DNA from: JBARRO01 sp049644265
GTDB lineage: Bacteria > Bacteroidota > Ignavibacteria > UBA10030
Assembly: GCA_049644265.1 (NCBI GenBank)
Contig: JBARRO010000024.1
Span: 1-20,669 of the forward strand
Length of the DNA stretch: 20,669 bases
Direction of reading: 5' to 3'
Shown: in pieces, positions 13,957-20,669 of the stretch
Numbering within the stretch: position 1 is the first letter of the stretch
How the letters are laid out: each line of letters begins with the position of its first letter
Notes under the pieces: generated by a model
Told to the model about the DNA's origin: nothing
The model's database searches: none
What the model saw: only the letters and a program-made list of their open reading frames with translations
Made by a program: the position numbers and the translations under genes

Positions 13957-15774
13957 CTACACCACATCCGCATACATCTTCTCAATAAGATTCGCGTACT
14001 TCTGTTCGACGACTTTCCTCTTCACCTTAAGCGTCGGCGTAATCTCACCATTTTCCACCGTTAACGGCTGCGCAAGAAGCTCAAACCGCCGCACCCGCTC
14101 GAAGGTCGGAAGGTCGCGCTGAAGGTTCTCAATCTCGTCCTGATATAACTTCCGAATGTGTCCGACATCGATCAGGTCGGTCTCGCTGGAGAACGTAATT
14201 CCCATGGTCGCGGCGTGCTCTTTCAGGATTTCGAACTCAGGAACGATCAGCGCGGTACAGAACATGCGCGCATCACCGATGAGCACGAACTGATCGATAA
14301 ACTTGCTCTGCAAAAAGAGGTTTTCGATCGGTTGAGGTGCGATGTTCTTTCCCCCCGAGGTCACGAACAAATGCTTCTTCCGGTCCGTGATCATCAGGTG
14401 ACCCTCACTGTCAAACATCCCAATATCCCCGGTATGGAACCAACCCTGCTTGTCGATCACCTCTTCCGTGGCTTTCTTGTTGTTGTAATATCCCTTCATG
14501 ATGTTCGGGCCTTTTGCAAGGATCTCTCCATCCTGCGCAATCTTGATCTCCACTCCCGGAATCTGCTTTCCAACTGTCCCAAACTTGAAATCATCCAACC
14601 GGTTCGCTGCTAAAACCGGTGAGGTTTCCGTCAGTCCATATCCCTCAATAATCTTGATCCCGATCGCCTCAAAGAATTCCCCCAGCGCGCGTGGCAATGC
14701 CGCACCTCCGGAGACAAAAAACCGGATCCTTCCACCGGTCCGCTCGCGGAGCTTTGAATAGACCAGTTTGTCGGCAAGAACATGTTGCATCTTCAGTCCC
14801 GCCCCGACAGTTCCCCTCTTTGATTCCTTTGCATACTCCTTCCCCACACGTACCGCCCAATGGAAAATCTTCCGACGCACTGCCGGGCCGCCATCCACTT
14901 GTTTCATCAAACGGCTCTGAATTCGTTCGAATAACCGCGGTACCGTGGTGACAATCGTGGGATGGACCTCAAGGAGATTGTCCCGCACGGTTTCAATGCT
15001 TTCAGCGTACGCAACCGTGGCGCCGCATGCCATGGCCGTGTAGTATCCAGCCATGCGTTCAAAAGAGTGACAAAGGGGAAGAAACGAGAGCAGCGTATCT
15101 TTTTCGCCGAACGGAATCACGTCCGCGGAGGCCTTGATGTTCGTGACCAGGTTGTTGTGGGTCAGCATCACGCCTTTGGGATTTCCCGTCGTGCCCGACG
15201 TGTAGATGATTGTCAGCAAATCTTCGGGCTGCGGTTTTGCGATGCTCTCCCGAAAGAACTTCGGGTTGACCTTCTCGAATTCCTTGCCGAGCTCGTACAC
15301 CTTCGAATATCCGATGACCATGTCGTCTTCAATCGGTCCCTTCTCGGACATAATGATGATACGGCCGAGGGATTTGACGTCACGCCGGATCTTCTGAATT
15401 TTGTTCAGCTGAAACATATTCGACACAATAATGAGCTTTACTTCGGAGTCGTTGAAAATAAATTCGAGCTGTTTCGGCGTGAGCGTCGGATACACGGGAA
15501 CATCCACCGCACCGAGTGTCACCACTGCCATGTCGGCGACCACCCATTCCGGGCGGTTCTCGGAAATGATCCCAACCTTGTCGTCCTTCTTGACTCCCAG
15601 CGAAGCAAGACCCAGCAGAAACAACTCCACGTTGCGTCGGTACTCTGCGTAGGAAATTCCGCGGTACTCCTTGTCGAACTTCTGCATCAACATCGGACGC
15701 GACTCGCCAGCGAATTTCGTCGTGATTCGGTCGAACATTTCACTGATGGTGGAGAACGGGACTACGACCGACAT
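13957..15774 (-). CDS. Long-chain acyl-CoA synthetase (AMP-forming)
   Basis: A 605-residue member of the ANL adenylate-forming superfamily, FAA1-like, activating fatty acids to acyl-CoA through an acyl-adenylate. The P-loop-like motif is YTSGTTGNPKG (191-201), the adenine-binding motif is GYGLTET (378-384), the hinge region has TGDIG (448-452) and DRKKHLFVTSGGKNIAPQ (464-481), where family members carry the conserved Asp and core-switch residues. No signal peptide or membrane span is visible; peripheral membrane association is usual. ATG is read from 15774 with a strong AAGGAGGT (15781-15788). It is convergent with the DUF559 gene and divergent from nrdJ. Chain length preference cannot be judged. 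Confidence 0.94.
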   Translation of the reverse strand: MSVVVPFSTISEMFDRITTKFAGESRPMLMQKFDKEYRGISYAEYRRNVELFLLGLASLGVKKDDKVGIISENRPEWVVADMAVVTLGAVDVPVYPTLTPKQLEFIFNDSEVKLIIVSNMFQLNKIQKIRRDVKSLGRIIIMSEKGPIEDDMVIGYSKVYELGKEFEKVNPKFFRESIAKPQPEDLLTIIYTSGTTGNPKGVMLTHNNLVTNIKASADVIPFGEKDTLLSFLPLCHSFERMAGYYTAMACGATVAYAESIETVRDNLLEVHPTIVTTVPRLFERIQSRLMKQVDGGPAVRRKIFHWAVRVGKEYAKESKRGTVGAGLKMQHVLADKLVYSKLRERTGGRIRFFVSGGAALPRALGEFFEAIGIKIIEGYGLTETSPVLAANRLDDFKFGTVGKQIPGVEIKIAQDGEILAKGPNIMKGYYNNKKATEEVIDKQGWFHTGDIGMFDSEGHLMITDRKKHLFVTSGGKNIAPQPIENLFLQSKFIDQFVLIGDARMFCTALIVPEFEILKEHAATMGITFSSETDLIDVGHIRKLYQDEIENLQRDLPTFERVRRFELLAQPLTVENGEITPTLKVKRKVVEQKYANLIEKMYADVV

Positions 15775-16085
15775 GGTGCGACCTCCTTGTGGCAGAAATT
15801 GTGAGCGTTCCAGCGGGAGAAAAATTTACGCTATCGGGGTATGAGAAGCAAGGCGACCCGGTTGAACTCCTTTGCCCTCCGGGCCCTCAAAACTGCCTGA
15901 GGTCATGACGTCCAACCTCTTTTGCAGTTGCCATTAGTGGATTCCGAATGAAGAGAACTGAGTTTCGTGACGCTAAGCCATGACCAGCAACGAACTAACG
16001 CCCGTTGAAATCATTAGACTTAAGATGATGTCAAGTTAATTCTCTCATATGATATATGTATTTTTTCCTCTGTTTCATTTTTAAC

Positions 16086-16114
16086 TTGACAAAGGAGGTG
16101 CAACCCGCTATATT
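16086..16114 (+). promoter_or_regulatory. nrdJ sigma70-type promoter
   Basis: TTGACA (16086-16091), a 17-base spacer, and TATATT (16109-16114; one change from TATAAT). Initiation would be expected near 16121, immediately before the first leader helix. This is the best promoter match in the window and implies a 5' untranslated region of about 300 nt. Confidence 0.65.
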
Positions 16115-16120
16115 CACAAC

Positions 16121-16419
16121 CAGTTGCGTCACGAAAAGGACCTAAGCGCAGTTGGCCTTCCCACCTTGTTTCAAGAACCTGAAGTGACGAAATGGTCCCG
16201 ACGCAACGACCTCTGTTCCCTATCAGCGACCTAGCACGAATTTAGAACATAGAGCCATCCCTGCACGCCCGAGCGAGCATGTGATGGTTTTTTCCTGATG
16301 GAAAGATTCCCGGGATCTTGCGGTAACCTGGCAGGATAAGGTTCCGGGAATCTTTCTGGGACAGCACAGAGTTTCACAAATCATTTTTCATTCAAGACTA
16401 GTTGAGAAGGAGGTTCGCA
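16121..16419 (+). ncRNA. Structured 5' leader of nrdJ (candidate cis-regulatory RNA)
   Basis: Helix 1: GTTGCGTC (16123-16130) with GACGCAAC (16200-16207), continued inward by GGACC (16138-16142) with GGTCC (16194-16198). An alternative helix, CGTCAC (16127-16132) with GTGACG (16184-16189), would compete with helix 1. A terminator-like hairpin lies at 16255-16293. A 13-pair perfect stem, 16301-16313 with 16344-16356, encloses a smaller AACCT/AGGTT helix (16325-16329, 16339-16343). The Shine-Dalgarno AGGAGG is at 16408-16413. Helices are seen directly in the sequence; that they form a regulatory switch is inference, and no known riboswitch class was recognised. Confidence 0.45.
16255..16293 (+). 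terminator. Terminator-like hairpin with six T inside the nrdJ leader
   Basis: CCATC (16255-16259) pairs with GATGG (16283-16287), and inside it TGC (16262-16264) can pair with GCA (16277-16279), followed directly by TTTTTT (16288-16293). The stem is short with an internal loop. A second GATGG at 16297-16301 could pair with the same CCATC instead, so termination could depend on which partner is used. Confidence 0.35.
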
Positions 16420-19167
16420 ATGCTTGACTCACCTGTGGCCAACGTATCGGCAAAGACCGAACGCGGCAACGGTAACGGTGAACGATCAGGGCTGATATTC
16501 CAACGCTACTTCACCAAGCCCGGAGTCCACCCGTTCGATGAAGTGGAGTGGGAACTACGCACCGCCACCATTTCGAACGAAAAAGGTGAGAAGATTTTCG
16601 AGCAGAAGGATGTCGAGATTCCGAAATCGTGGTCGATGACGGCGACGAATGTGGTCGTGTCGAAGTATTTCCACGGACAGCTCGGCACGCCCGAGCGCGA
16701 GCGAAGCGTTCGTCAGCTTATTAAGCGCGTCGCATGGACTTATTTTAAGTGGGGGCAGAAAGGCGGCTACTTCGCAACTCCGGAAGATGCCGACATCTTC
16801 TATCATGAACTTTGTTTCCTCCTTGTCAACCAATACATGGCGTTCAACAGCCCGGTGTGGTTCAACGTAGGCGTGGAAGAGAAGCCGCAATGCTCCGCCT
16901 GCTTTATCAATTCCGTGCAGGACTCCATGGACTCGATTCTCACTCTTGCGAAAACCGAGGGAATGCTCTTTAAATGGGGCTCCGGCACCGGCTCAAACCT
17001 ATCCACCCTTCGTTCATCGCGCGAGCATCTCTCTGGCGGCGGGACCGCTTCAGGACCCGTTTCGTTCATGAAAGGATTCGATGCGTTTGCGGGCGTTATC
17101 AAGTCGGGCGGAAAAACACGGCGTGCTGCAAAGATGGTCATCCTGAACATCGACCATCCCGACGTCGTCGACTTCATCAACTGCAAAGCGGACGAGGAAA
17201 AGAAGGCCTGGGCACTCATCGATGCCGGTTACGACGGCGGATTCAACGTGCCCGGCGGCGCCTACGATTCTATTTCCTACCAGAACGCCAACCACTCCGT
17301 GCGCGTCACCGACGAGTTCATGAAAGCCGTGCTCGAAGACAAGGATTGGTACACCAAATCCATCATGAACGGCTCCCCGATGGAGAAATACAAGGCGCGG
17401 GACCTTATGAAACAGATGGCGGACGCGTGCTGGATTTGCGGCGACCCGGGGATGCAGTACGACACGACGATCAACAATTGGCACACCTGCTCCGGCACCG
17501 CAAAAATCAATTCCTCCAACCCGTGCAGCGAATATATGTTCCTCGACGATACGGCGTGCAATCTCGCCTCCCTGAATCTGATGAAGTTCAGGAAAGAGAG
17601 CGGAGATTTCGATGTTGAGTCCTTTAAAAAAGCGGTGCAAGTGACGATCACGGCAATGGAGATTTCGGTCGACAACTCCAGCTATCCGACACCGGCAATC
17701 ACGCAAAACAGTTTCGACTACCGTCCACTCGGCCTCGGCTACGCAAACCTCGGCGCTCTTCTTATGTCCCGCGGTGCTGCCTACGACAGCGATGAGGGCC
17801 GCGACCTCGCGGCTGCCATCACCTCACTGATGTGTGGAGAGGCATACAAACAGTCCGCCTTGATCTCAAAGGAAATGGGACCCTTCAAGGGCTTCGCTGC
17901 AAACAAAGAACCGATGCTGAAAGTGATGGCGAAACACGGTATCTATGCAGAGAAGATTGAAAAGATCCACGTGCAGGAGGATCTGTGGCAGGAGCAGGTA
18001 AATGTATGGAAGGATGTGGTAAAGCTGGGCACGGAACACGGTATCAGAAATTCACAGGCGACGGTCCTTGCCCCGACCGGTACCATCGGGTTCATGATGG
18101 ACTGTGACACAACGGGAGTCGAGCCGGATATCGCCCTGGTCAAATACAAGAAGCTGGTCGGTGGCGGACTGATGAAGATCGTCAATCAAACGGTTCCGGA
18201 AGCCCTCCAGAAGCTCGGGTACGATGACGAACAGATTGAGCACATCATTTCCTTCATTGACAGAAATGATACCATTGAGGGTGCTCCGCACCTGAAGGAA
18301 GAGCATTTGTCCGTGTTCGACTGTGCATTCAAGCCGGCGAAGGGGTCCCGTTCGATTCATTACATGGGACACATCAAAATGATGTCCGCCACACAGCCCT
18401 TCCTCTCTGGCGCCATTTCAAAGACCGTCAATATGCCGACGGATGTGACTTCGGAAGACATCATGCAGGCATACACGGAAGCTTGGCGGCTTGGGCTGAA
18501 GGCGATCGCGGTGTATCGTGATGGCTGCAAACGGACACAGCCGCTGAGCACGTCCCTCGAAAAAACAGTGGAAAAGACAAAGGCCAACATCGCGCGGCGC
18601 CGCTTGCCGGATGAACGGCAGTCAATTACGCACAAGTTCAGCATCGGTGGCCACGAAGGGTATGTCACCGTCGGGATGTTCGAAGACGGCACACCGGGTG
18701 AGATTTTCGTAACGATGTCGAAGGAGGGCTCGACAATTTCCGGCCTGATGGATTCGCTGGCGACGTCGGTTTCCATCGCACTCCAGTACGGCGTTCCGCT
18801 GAAGGTCATGACGGACAAGTTTGCCCATGCCCGGTATGAGCCGTCGGGATTCACAAACAATCCGGACATTCCAATTGCGAAATCGATCAGCGACTACATC
18901 TTCCGGTGGTTGGGGAAGAAATTCCTTACAAAGGACGAAAAGACGGGAGAAGTGGTCGAAACATCCCCGGTGACAACGGTCGACGCAAAACCGAGAATGG
19001 CTTCCCTGGGTGAATCGAAAGCGCAATCCACAATTGAACGGAACGAAAAAGTGGTCTTCGAAACCCAGTCCGATGCACCGCCGTGCCATGAGTGCGGAAG
19101 CATTATGATTCGGAGCGGAAGCTGCTACAAGTGCCTGGAGTGCGGTTCGACCAGCGGCTGCTCGTGA
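16420..19167 (+). CDS. nrdJ: Adenosylcobalamin-dependent (class II) ribonucleotide reductase
   Basis: A 915-residue class II enzyme that reduces ribonucleotides to deoxyribonucleotides using a cobalamin-generated thiyl radical, independent of oxygen. ATG 16420 is chosen because AGGAGG (16408-16413) lies six bases upstream; a TTG at 16402 in the same frame precedes that site and is rejected. Key features: FNSPVWFNVG and QCSACFINS with probable redox Cys161, the radical-site motif NPCSE with Cys369 and Glu371 (Asn367), partner Cys380 in TACNLASLNL, and the phosphate-binding LAPTGTIGFMMDCDTTGVEP. The C-terminus has a zinc-ribbon-like CHECG...CYKCLECG and ends GSTSGCS, supplying cysteines likely to re-reduce the active site. 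Residue roles are by analogy with the family. A strong terminator follows, so it appears monocistronic. Confidence 0.97.
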   Translation: MLDSPVANVSAKTERGNGNGERSGLIFQRYFTKPGVHPFDEVEWELRTATISNEKGEKIFEQKDVEIPKSWSMTATNVVVSKYFHGQLGTPERERSVRQLIKRVAWTYFKWGQKGGYFATPEDADIFYHELCFLLVNQYMAFNSPVWFNVGVEEKPQCSACFINSVQDSMDSILTLAKTEGMLFKWGSGTGSNLSTLRSSREHLSGGGTASGPVSFMKGFDAFAGVIKSGGKTRRAAKMVILNIDHPDVVDFINCKADEEKKAWALIDAGYDGGFNVPGGAYDSISYQNANHSVRVTDEFMKAVLEDKDWYTKSIMNGSPMEKYKARDLMKQMADACWICGDPGMQYDTTINNWHTCSGTAKINSSNPCSEYMFLDDTACNLASLNLMKFRKESGDFDVESFKKAVQVTITAMEISVDNSSYPTPAITQNSFDYRPLGLGYANLGALLMSRGAAYDSDEGRDLAAAITSLMCGEAYKQSALISKEMGPFKGFAANKEPMLKVMAKHGIYAEKIEKIHVQEDLWQEQVNVWKDVVKLGTEHGIRNSQATVLAPTGTIGFMMDCDTTGVEPDIALVKYKKLVGGGLMKIVNQTVPEALQKLGYDDEQIEHIISFIDRNDTIEGAPHLKEEHLSVFDCAFKPAKGSRSIHYMGHIKMMSATQPFLSGAISKTVNMPTDVTSEDIMQAYTEAWRLGLKAIAVYRDGCKRTQPLSTSLEKTVEKTKANIARRRLPDERQSITHKFSIGGHEGYVTVGMFEDGTPGEIFVTMSKEGSTISGLMDSLATSVSIALQYGVPLKVMTDKFAHARYEPSGFTNNPDIPIAKSISDYIFRWLGKKFLTKDEKTGEVVETSPVTTVDAKPRMASLGESKAQSTIERNEKVVFETQSDAPPCHECGSIMIRSGSCYKCLECGSTSGCS

Positions 19168-19230
19168 GTTCAGCAGGCTTTGACGGGGAAGAATCCGGGC
19201 GAGCAATAACAAACCTGGTTGATAAACTTG

Positions 19231-19270
19231 AACGCCGATGGTTGAGAGATCATCGGCGTTTTCTATTTAT
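19231..19270 (+). terminator. Rho-independent terminator of nrdJ
   Basis: AACGCCGATG (19231-19240) and CATCGGCGTT (19251-19260) form a perfect 10-pair GC-rich stem with a 10-base loop, followed by TTCTATTTAT (four T in a row counting the stem end). It lies 63 bases beyond the nrdJ stop and immediately before the HNH gene. Confidence 0.85.
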
Positions 19271-19276
19271 GAGACT

Positions 19277-20017
19277 ATGAATATCGACGACATCATAAGC
19301 TACGCTCATCTCGTTGCTGAGGAGAGAGTGAATCTTCAGAAAGGGATGAACTTCGGCCTTGGTAAGGATTATTCTATACTTCTGATGTCGACAAGGAGGG
19401 GCGCACCTTATGCCGACGAAGTGGACAAGAAGACCGGAACGTTGATTTACGAGGGACACGACCAACCGAAAACAAAAGGACTGGCTGATCCCAAAGCAGT
19501 AGACCAACCTTTGACTACCCCGAAAGGGTCGTGGACTGAAAACGGTAAATTCTTTCGCGCGGCGATGGATTACAAGAGTGGACTAAACAACAAACCAGAA
19601 TTAGTAAAGGTGTACGAGAAAATAGCGCGTGGGATCTGGTCCTACAAAGGTTTTTTCGAACTTGTGGATGCGCGCGTCGTTTTCGATGGTAGGCGGAAGG
19701 TGTTCAAGTTCCACTTGAAACCAATTCAAAAAAAGACATTTGGAAAAAACATTGAACTTTCACATACGCGACTTATCCCAACTTATGTAAAGCTTGAAGT
19801 CTGGAAACGCGATCATGGGAGGTGTGTTATCTGCGGATCAGACCAAAACTTGCACTACGACCACGATATCCCTTTCTCGAAAGGGGGAAGTAGTCTTGTT
19901 GCGGAAAACGTTCGCTTGCTTTGCGCTAAACATAATTTGGAGAAATCTGATAAGATTATGTCAATCATTTTTTGGCTTTCTTCAGGCGCTGCCGCGGCAA
20001 ATTCAGTTCGAAACTGA
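19277..20017 (+). CDS. HNH endonuclease with SRA/YDG-like N-terminal region
   Basis: A 246-residue protein. The C-terminal HNH nuclease (about 165-226) has zinc ligands Cys183/Cys186 (CVICG) and Cys216/His219 (LCAKHN), with His196 in YDHDIPFSKGG and Asn211 completing the beta-beta-alpha metal site. The N-terminal part (about 35-150) contains LIYEGHDQP, VDQPLTTPKGSWTENGKF, LVKVYEKI...GIWSYKGFFELVDA and RRKVFKFHLKP, an arrangement that resembles SRA/YDG domains (GRD, DQxLT and the RYDGxY-like turn), which flip out and read modified cytosines. That would make it a modification-dependent (type IV) nuclease; this is inference by eye. ATG 19277 is preferred because the earlier ATG at 19238 sits in the nrdJ terminator. 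No Shine-Dalgarno is evident, and the gene is A/T-richer than nrdJ. Confidence 0.85.
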   Translation: MNIDDIISYAHLVAEERVNLQKGMNFGLGKDYSILLMSTRRGAPYADEVDKKTGTLIYEGHDQPKTKGLADPKAVDQPLTTPKGSWTENGKFFRAAMDYKSGLNNKPELVKVYEKIARGIWSYKGFFELVDARVVFDGRRKVFKFHLKPIQKKTFGKNIELSHTRLIPTYVKLEVWKRDHGRCVICGSDQNLHYDHDIPFSKGGSSLVAENVRLLCAKHNLEKSDKIMSIIFWLSSGAAAANSVRN

Positions 20018-20055
20018 CCTTCTTCCAGACCACTTAGAAAAACAGTCTGCCGCAG

Positions 20056-20430
20056 CTATCGCATTTGACGAACTCTTTCGGCCGGATCGAATGCACGCCA
20101 ACCGCGACGAGACTCGTGTTCGAGTTGTTCGACAAACAACTTTAGAGATCTTGCTTTGATGTCCGTTGAAGGTTCTTCCGTTTGTTTAAGCGAGTCAAAC
20201 TCGTGAAAACAATGGTCATCGACTGTGACATCCCCCTTCCCAAAAAGAAAGACTTCAGGAAGACTGACTTGATCAGCAATGAATAGGCAACCCGAATCGC
20301 AAGCCTTGCGGATTCGGTCAGTCGCTTCTTGAACAGTAATTTCATCTGGATTGCTGAATACAACCTCTCCCCGCGCTTTGTAGTTACCCGCGTCGCGATA
20401 AAGATAGTCGAGCTTCATTCCGGTTATCAT
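20056..20430 (-). CDS. Protein of unknown function (124 aa)
   Basis: A 124-residue soluble, acidic protein read from ATG 20430, supported by GAGGGTG (20435-20441, minus strand) a few bases upstream. I do not recognise the family. Visible features are an N-terminal beta-type segment (MKLDYLYRDAGNYKARGEVVFSNPD), a helix rich in acidic and basic residues (VQEATDRIRKACDSG), a DDHCFHEFDSL segment with His/Cys/Asp clustered, and a basic C-terminus. There is no signal peptide or membrane span. It is convergent with the HNH gene, separated by 38 bases. An open frame on the same strand ends in an ATGA overlap with its start, so a partner gene may have existed upstream. Real-gene status rests on the ribosome-binding site and protein-like composition. 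Confidence 0.7.
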   Translation of the reverse strand: MITGMKLDYLYRDAGNYKARGEVVFSNPDEITVQEATDRIRKACDSGCLFIADQVSLPEVFLFGKGDVTVDDHCFHEFDSLKQTEEPSTDIKARSLKLFVEQLEHESRRGWRAFDPAERVRQMR

Positions 20431-20669
20431 ATTTCACCCTCTATTAGTGTGCGAATGGCGCACCAACCGTCCTGGGGGCTCCAGACGTGATTCTTGTTCG
20501 TTGTCCCGTGCCCAATGCAACAAATCCTGACACGTCTCTCTAAAATAGTAAATCCTCAAGCAGTTTCAAGAAAATATGTCATCCAATGTTGATCGCACAA
20601 AGAGTGAGGGATTTGCGTTTTTCCTCCAATTTCTTTTTGCTCATGTTGACACTACCGACACACCAAAGC
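20431..20669. other. No supported gene; possible remnant reading upstream of the 124-aa gene
   Basis: On the minus strand an open frame of 42 codons (20427-20555) ends at a TGA overlapping the ATG of the 124-aa gene, with protein-like sequence (HVWSPQDGWCAIRTLIEGEI) but no ATG, GTG or TTG start. A 21-codon ATG frame (20579-20644, minus strand, MSKKKLEEKRK start) is followed in the same frame by HIFLKLLEDLLF. Together they could be pieces of a frameshifted upstream gene, or chance. Confidence 0.3.

Larger units (their letters stand above)
15775..16419. other. 645-bp divergent spacer with the nrdJ promoter and leader
   Basis: Left part (15789-16085): no gene I can support. A 19-codon ATG frame at about 15841-15900 has no ribosome-binding site. 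A weak minus-strand promoter for the acyl-CoA synthetase may exist (TTGCTT, 17 bases, TAAATT, read on the minus strand close to 15820-15855). Right part (16086-16419): a near-consensus plus-strand promoter followed by about 300 nt of structured leader, annotated separately. I found no cobalamin-riboswitch B12 box and no SAM, TPP or c-di-GMP riboswitch core that I recognise. Confidence 0.7.

Noticed and set aside
15841..15900. Short 19-codon ATG frame in the spacer upstream of the nrdJ promoter
   Set aside because: No Shine-Dalgarno or promoter, and no recognisable peptide type; chance is sufficient.
16044..16060. NrdR box near CATATGATATATG
   Set aside because: It is A/T-rich and partly palindromic, but lacks the conserved outer ACAC/GTGT and a second box at the usual spacing.
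16120..16380. Cobalamin riboswitch in the nrdJ leader
   Set aside because: The enzyme uses B12, but the conserved B12 box and the GCCACTG-type core are absent on this strand; the CCTGGCAGG segment at 16328-16335 is only a short local palindrome.
16402..16419. TTG start for nrdJ at 16402
   Set aside because: It lies upstream of the AGGAGG ribosome-binding site, which would then be inside the coding sequence; ATG 16420 has ideal spacing.

Overview
This is a bacterial chromosomal window with moderate-to-high GC and no rRNA, tRNA, CRISPR array or insertion sequence that I can recognise. The gene set suggests an environmental member of the Bacteroidota/Chlorobiota/Ignavibacteriota (FCB) lineage: a large B12-dependent ribonucleotide reductase, an FAA1-type acyl-CoA synthetase, two SPOR lipoproteins in tandem, a DUF559 endonuclease flanked by palindromes, and spacers carrying CATCATTC and GCTGA-type repeats. 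The one strong promoter has ordinary sigma70 spacing (TTGACA-17-TATATT). The lineage call is inference.

Layout. 3-1109: 3' part of a multi-pass membrane protein. 1214-1774 (-): thioredoxin-fold redox protein, divergent from an aldo/keto reductase (1889-2773) that is followed closely by DNA polymerase IV (2784-3947). A REP-like hairpin spacer comes next. 4160-5116: secreted protein with a Ca-loop-like motif. 5135-6430: solitary amino-DNA methyltransferase, which overlaps by ATGA a GDSL lipoprotein esterase (6427-7116). 7187-8227: Tat-signal S66 LD-carboxypeptidase. 8255-9106: secreted DUF2059-like protein. 9245-9685: hot-dog thioesterase, preceded by an 8-bp tandem repeat. 9709-11325: NDH-2-like flavoprotein fused to a cyclic-nucleotide-binding domain. 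11370-12257: DeoC with a Cys-rich N-terminal extension. 12270-13360: two SPOR lipoproteins. 13410-13787: DUF559 endonuclease plus two strong palindromes. 13957-15774 (-): acyl-CoA synthetase. 15775-16419: long divergent spacer with a promoter and a structured leader. 16420-19167: NrdJ and its terminator. 19277-20017: HNH endonuclease with an SRA/YDG-like front half. 20056-20430 (-): unknown protein.

How the genes fit together. The left and middle parts combine nucleotide and DNA metabolism (DinB, DeoC, NrdJ), redox and lipid functions (thioredoxin-like, AKR, NDH-2-like, thioesterase, acyl-CoA synthetase) and envelope work (LD-carboxypeptidase, GDSL lipoprotein, SPOR proteins). The methyltransferase, the DUF559 gene and the HNH gene with its neighbour look like accessory cargo; the last two regions and the 4160 gene read visibly more A/T-rich.

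The observation most worth following is the roughly 300-nt leader of nrdJ. It has a near-consensus promoter, a 5' module with two mutually exclusive helices, a terminator-like hairpin with six T, and a 13-bp hairpin before the Shine-Dalgarno. I could not match it to a riboswitch class I know. Also notable are the SRA-like/HNH protein (a possible modification-dependent restriction enzyme), the NDH-2-cNMP fusion, and the DeoC extension.
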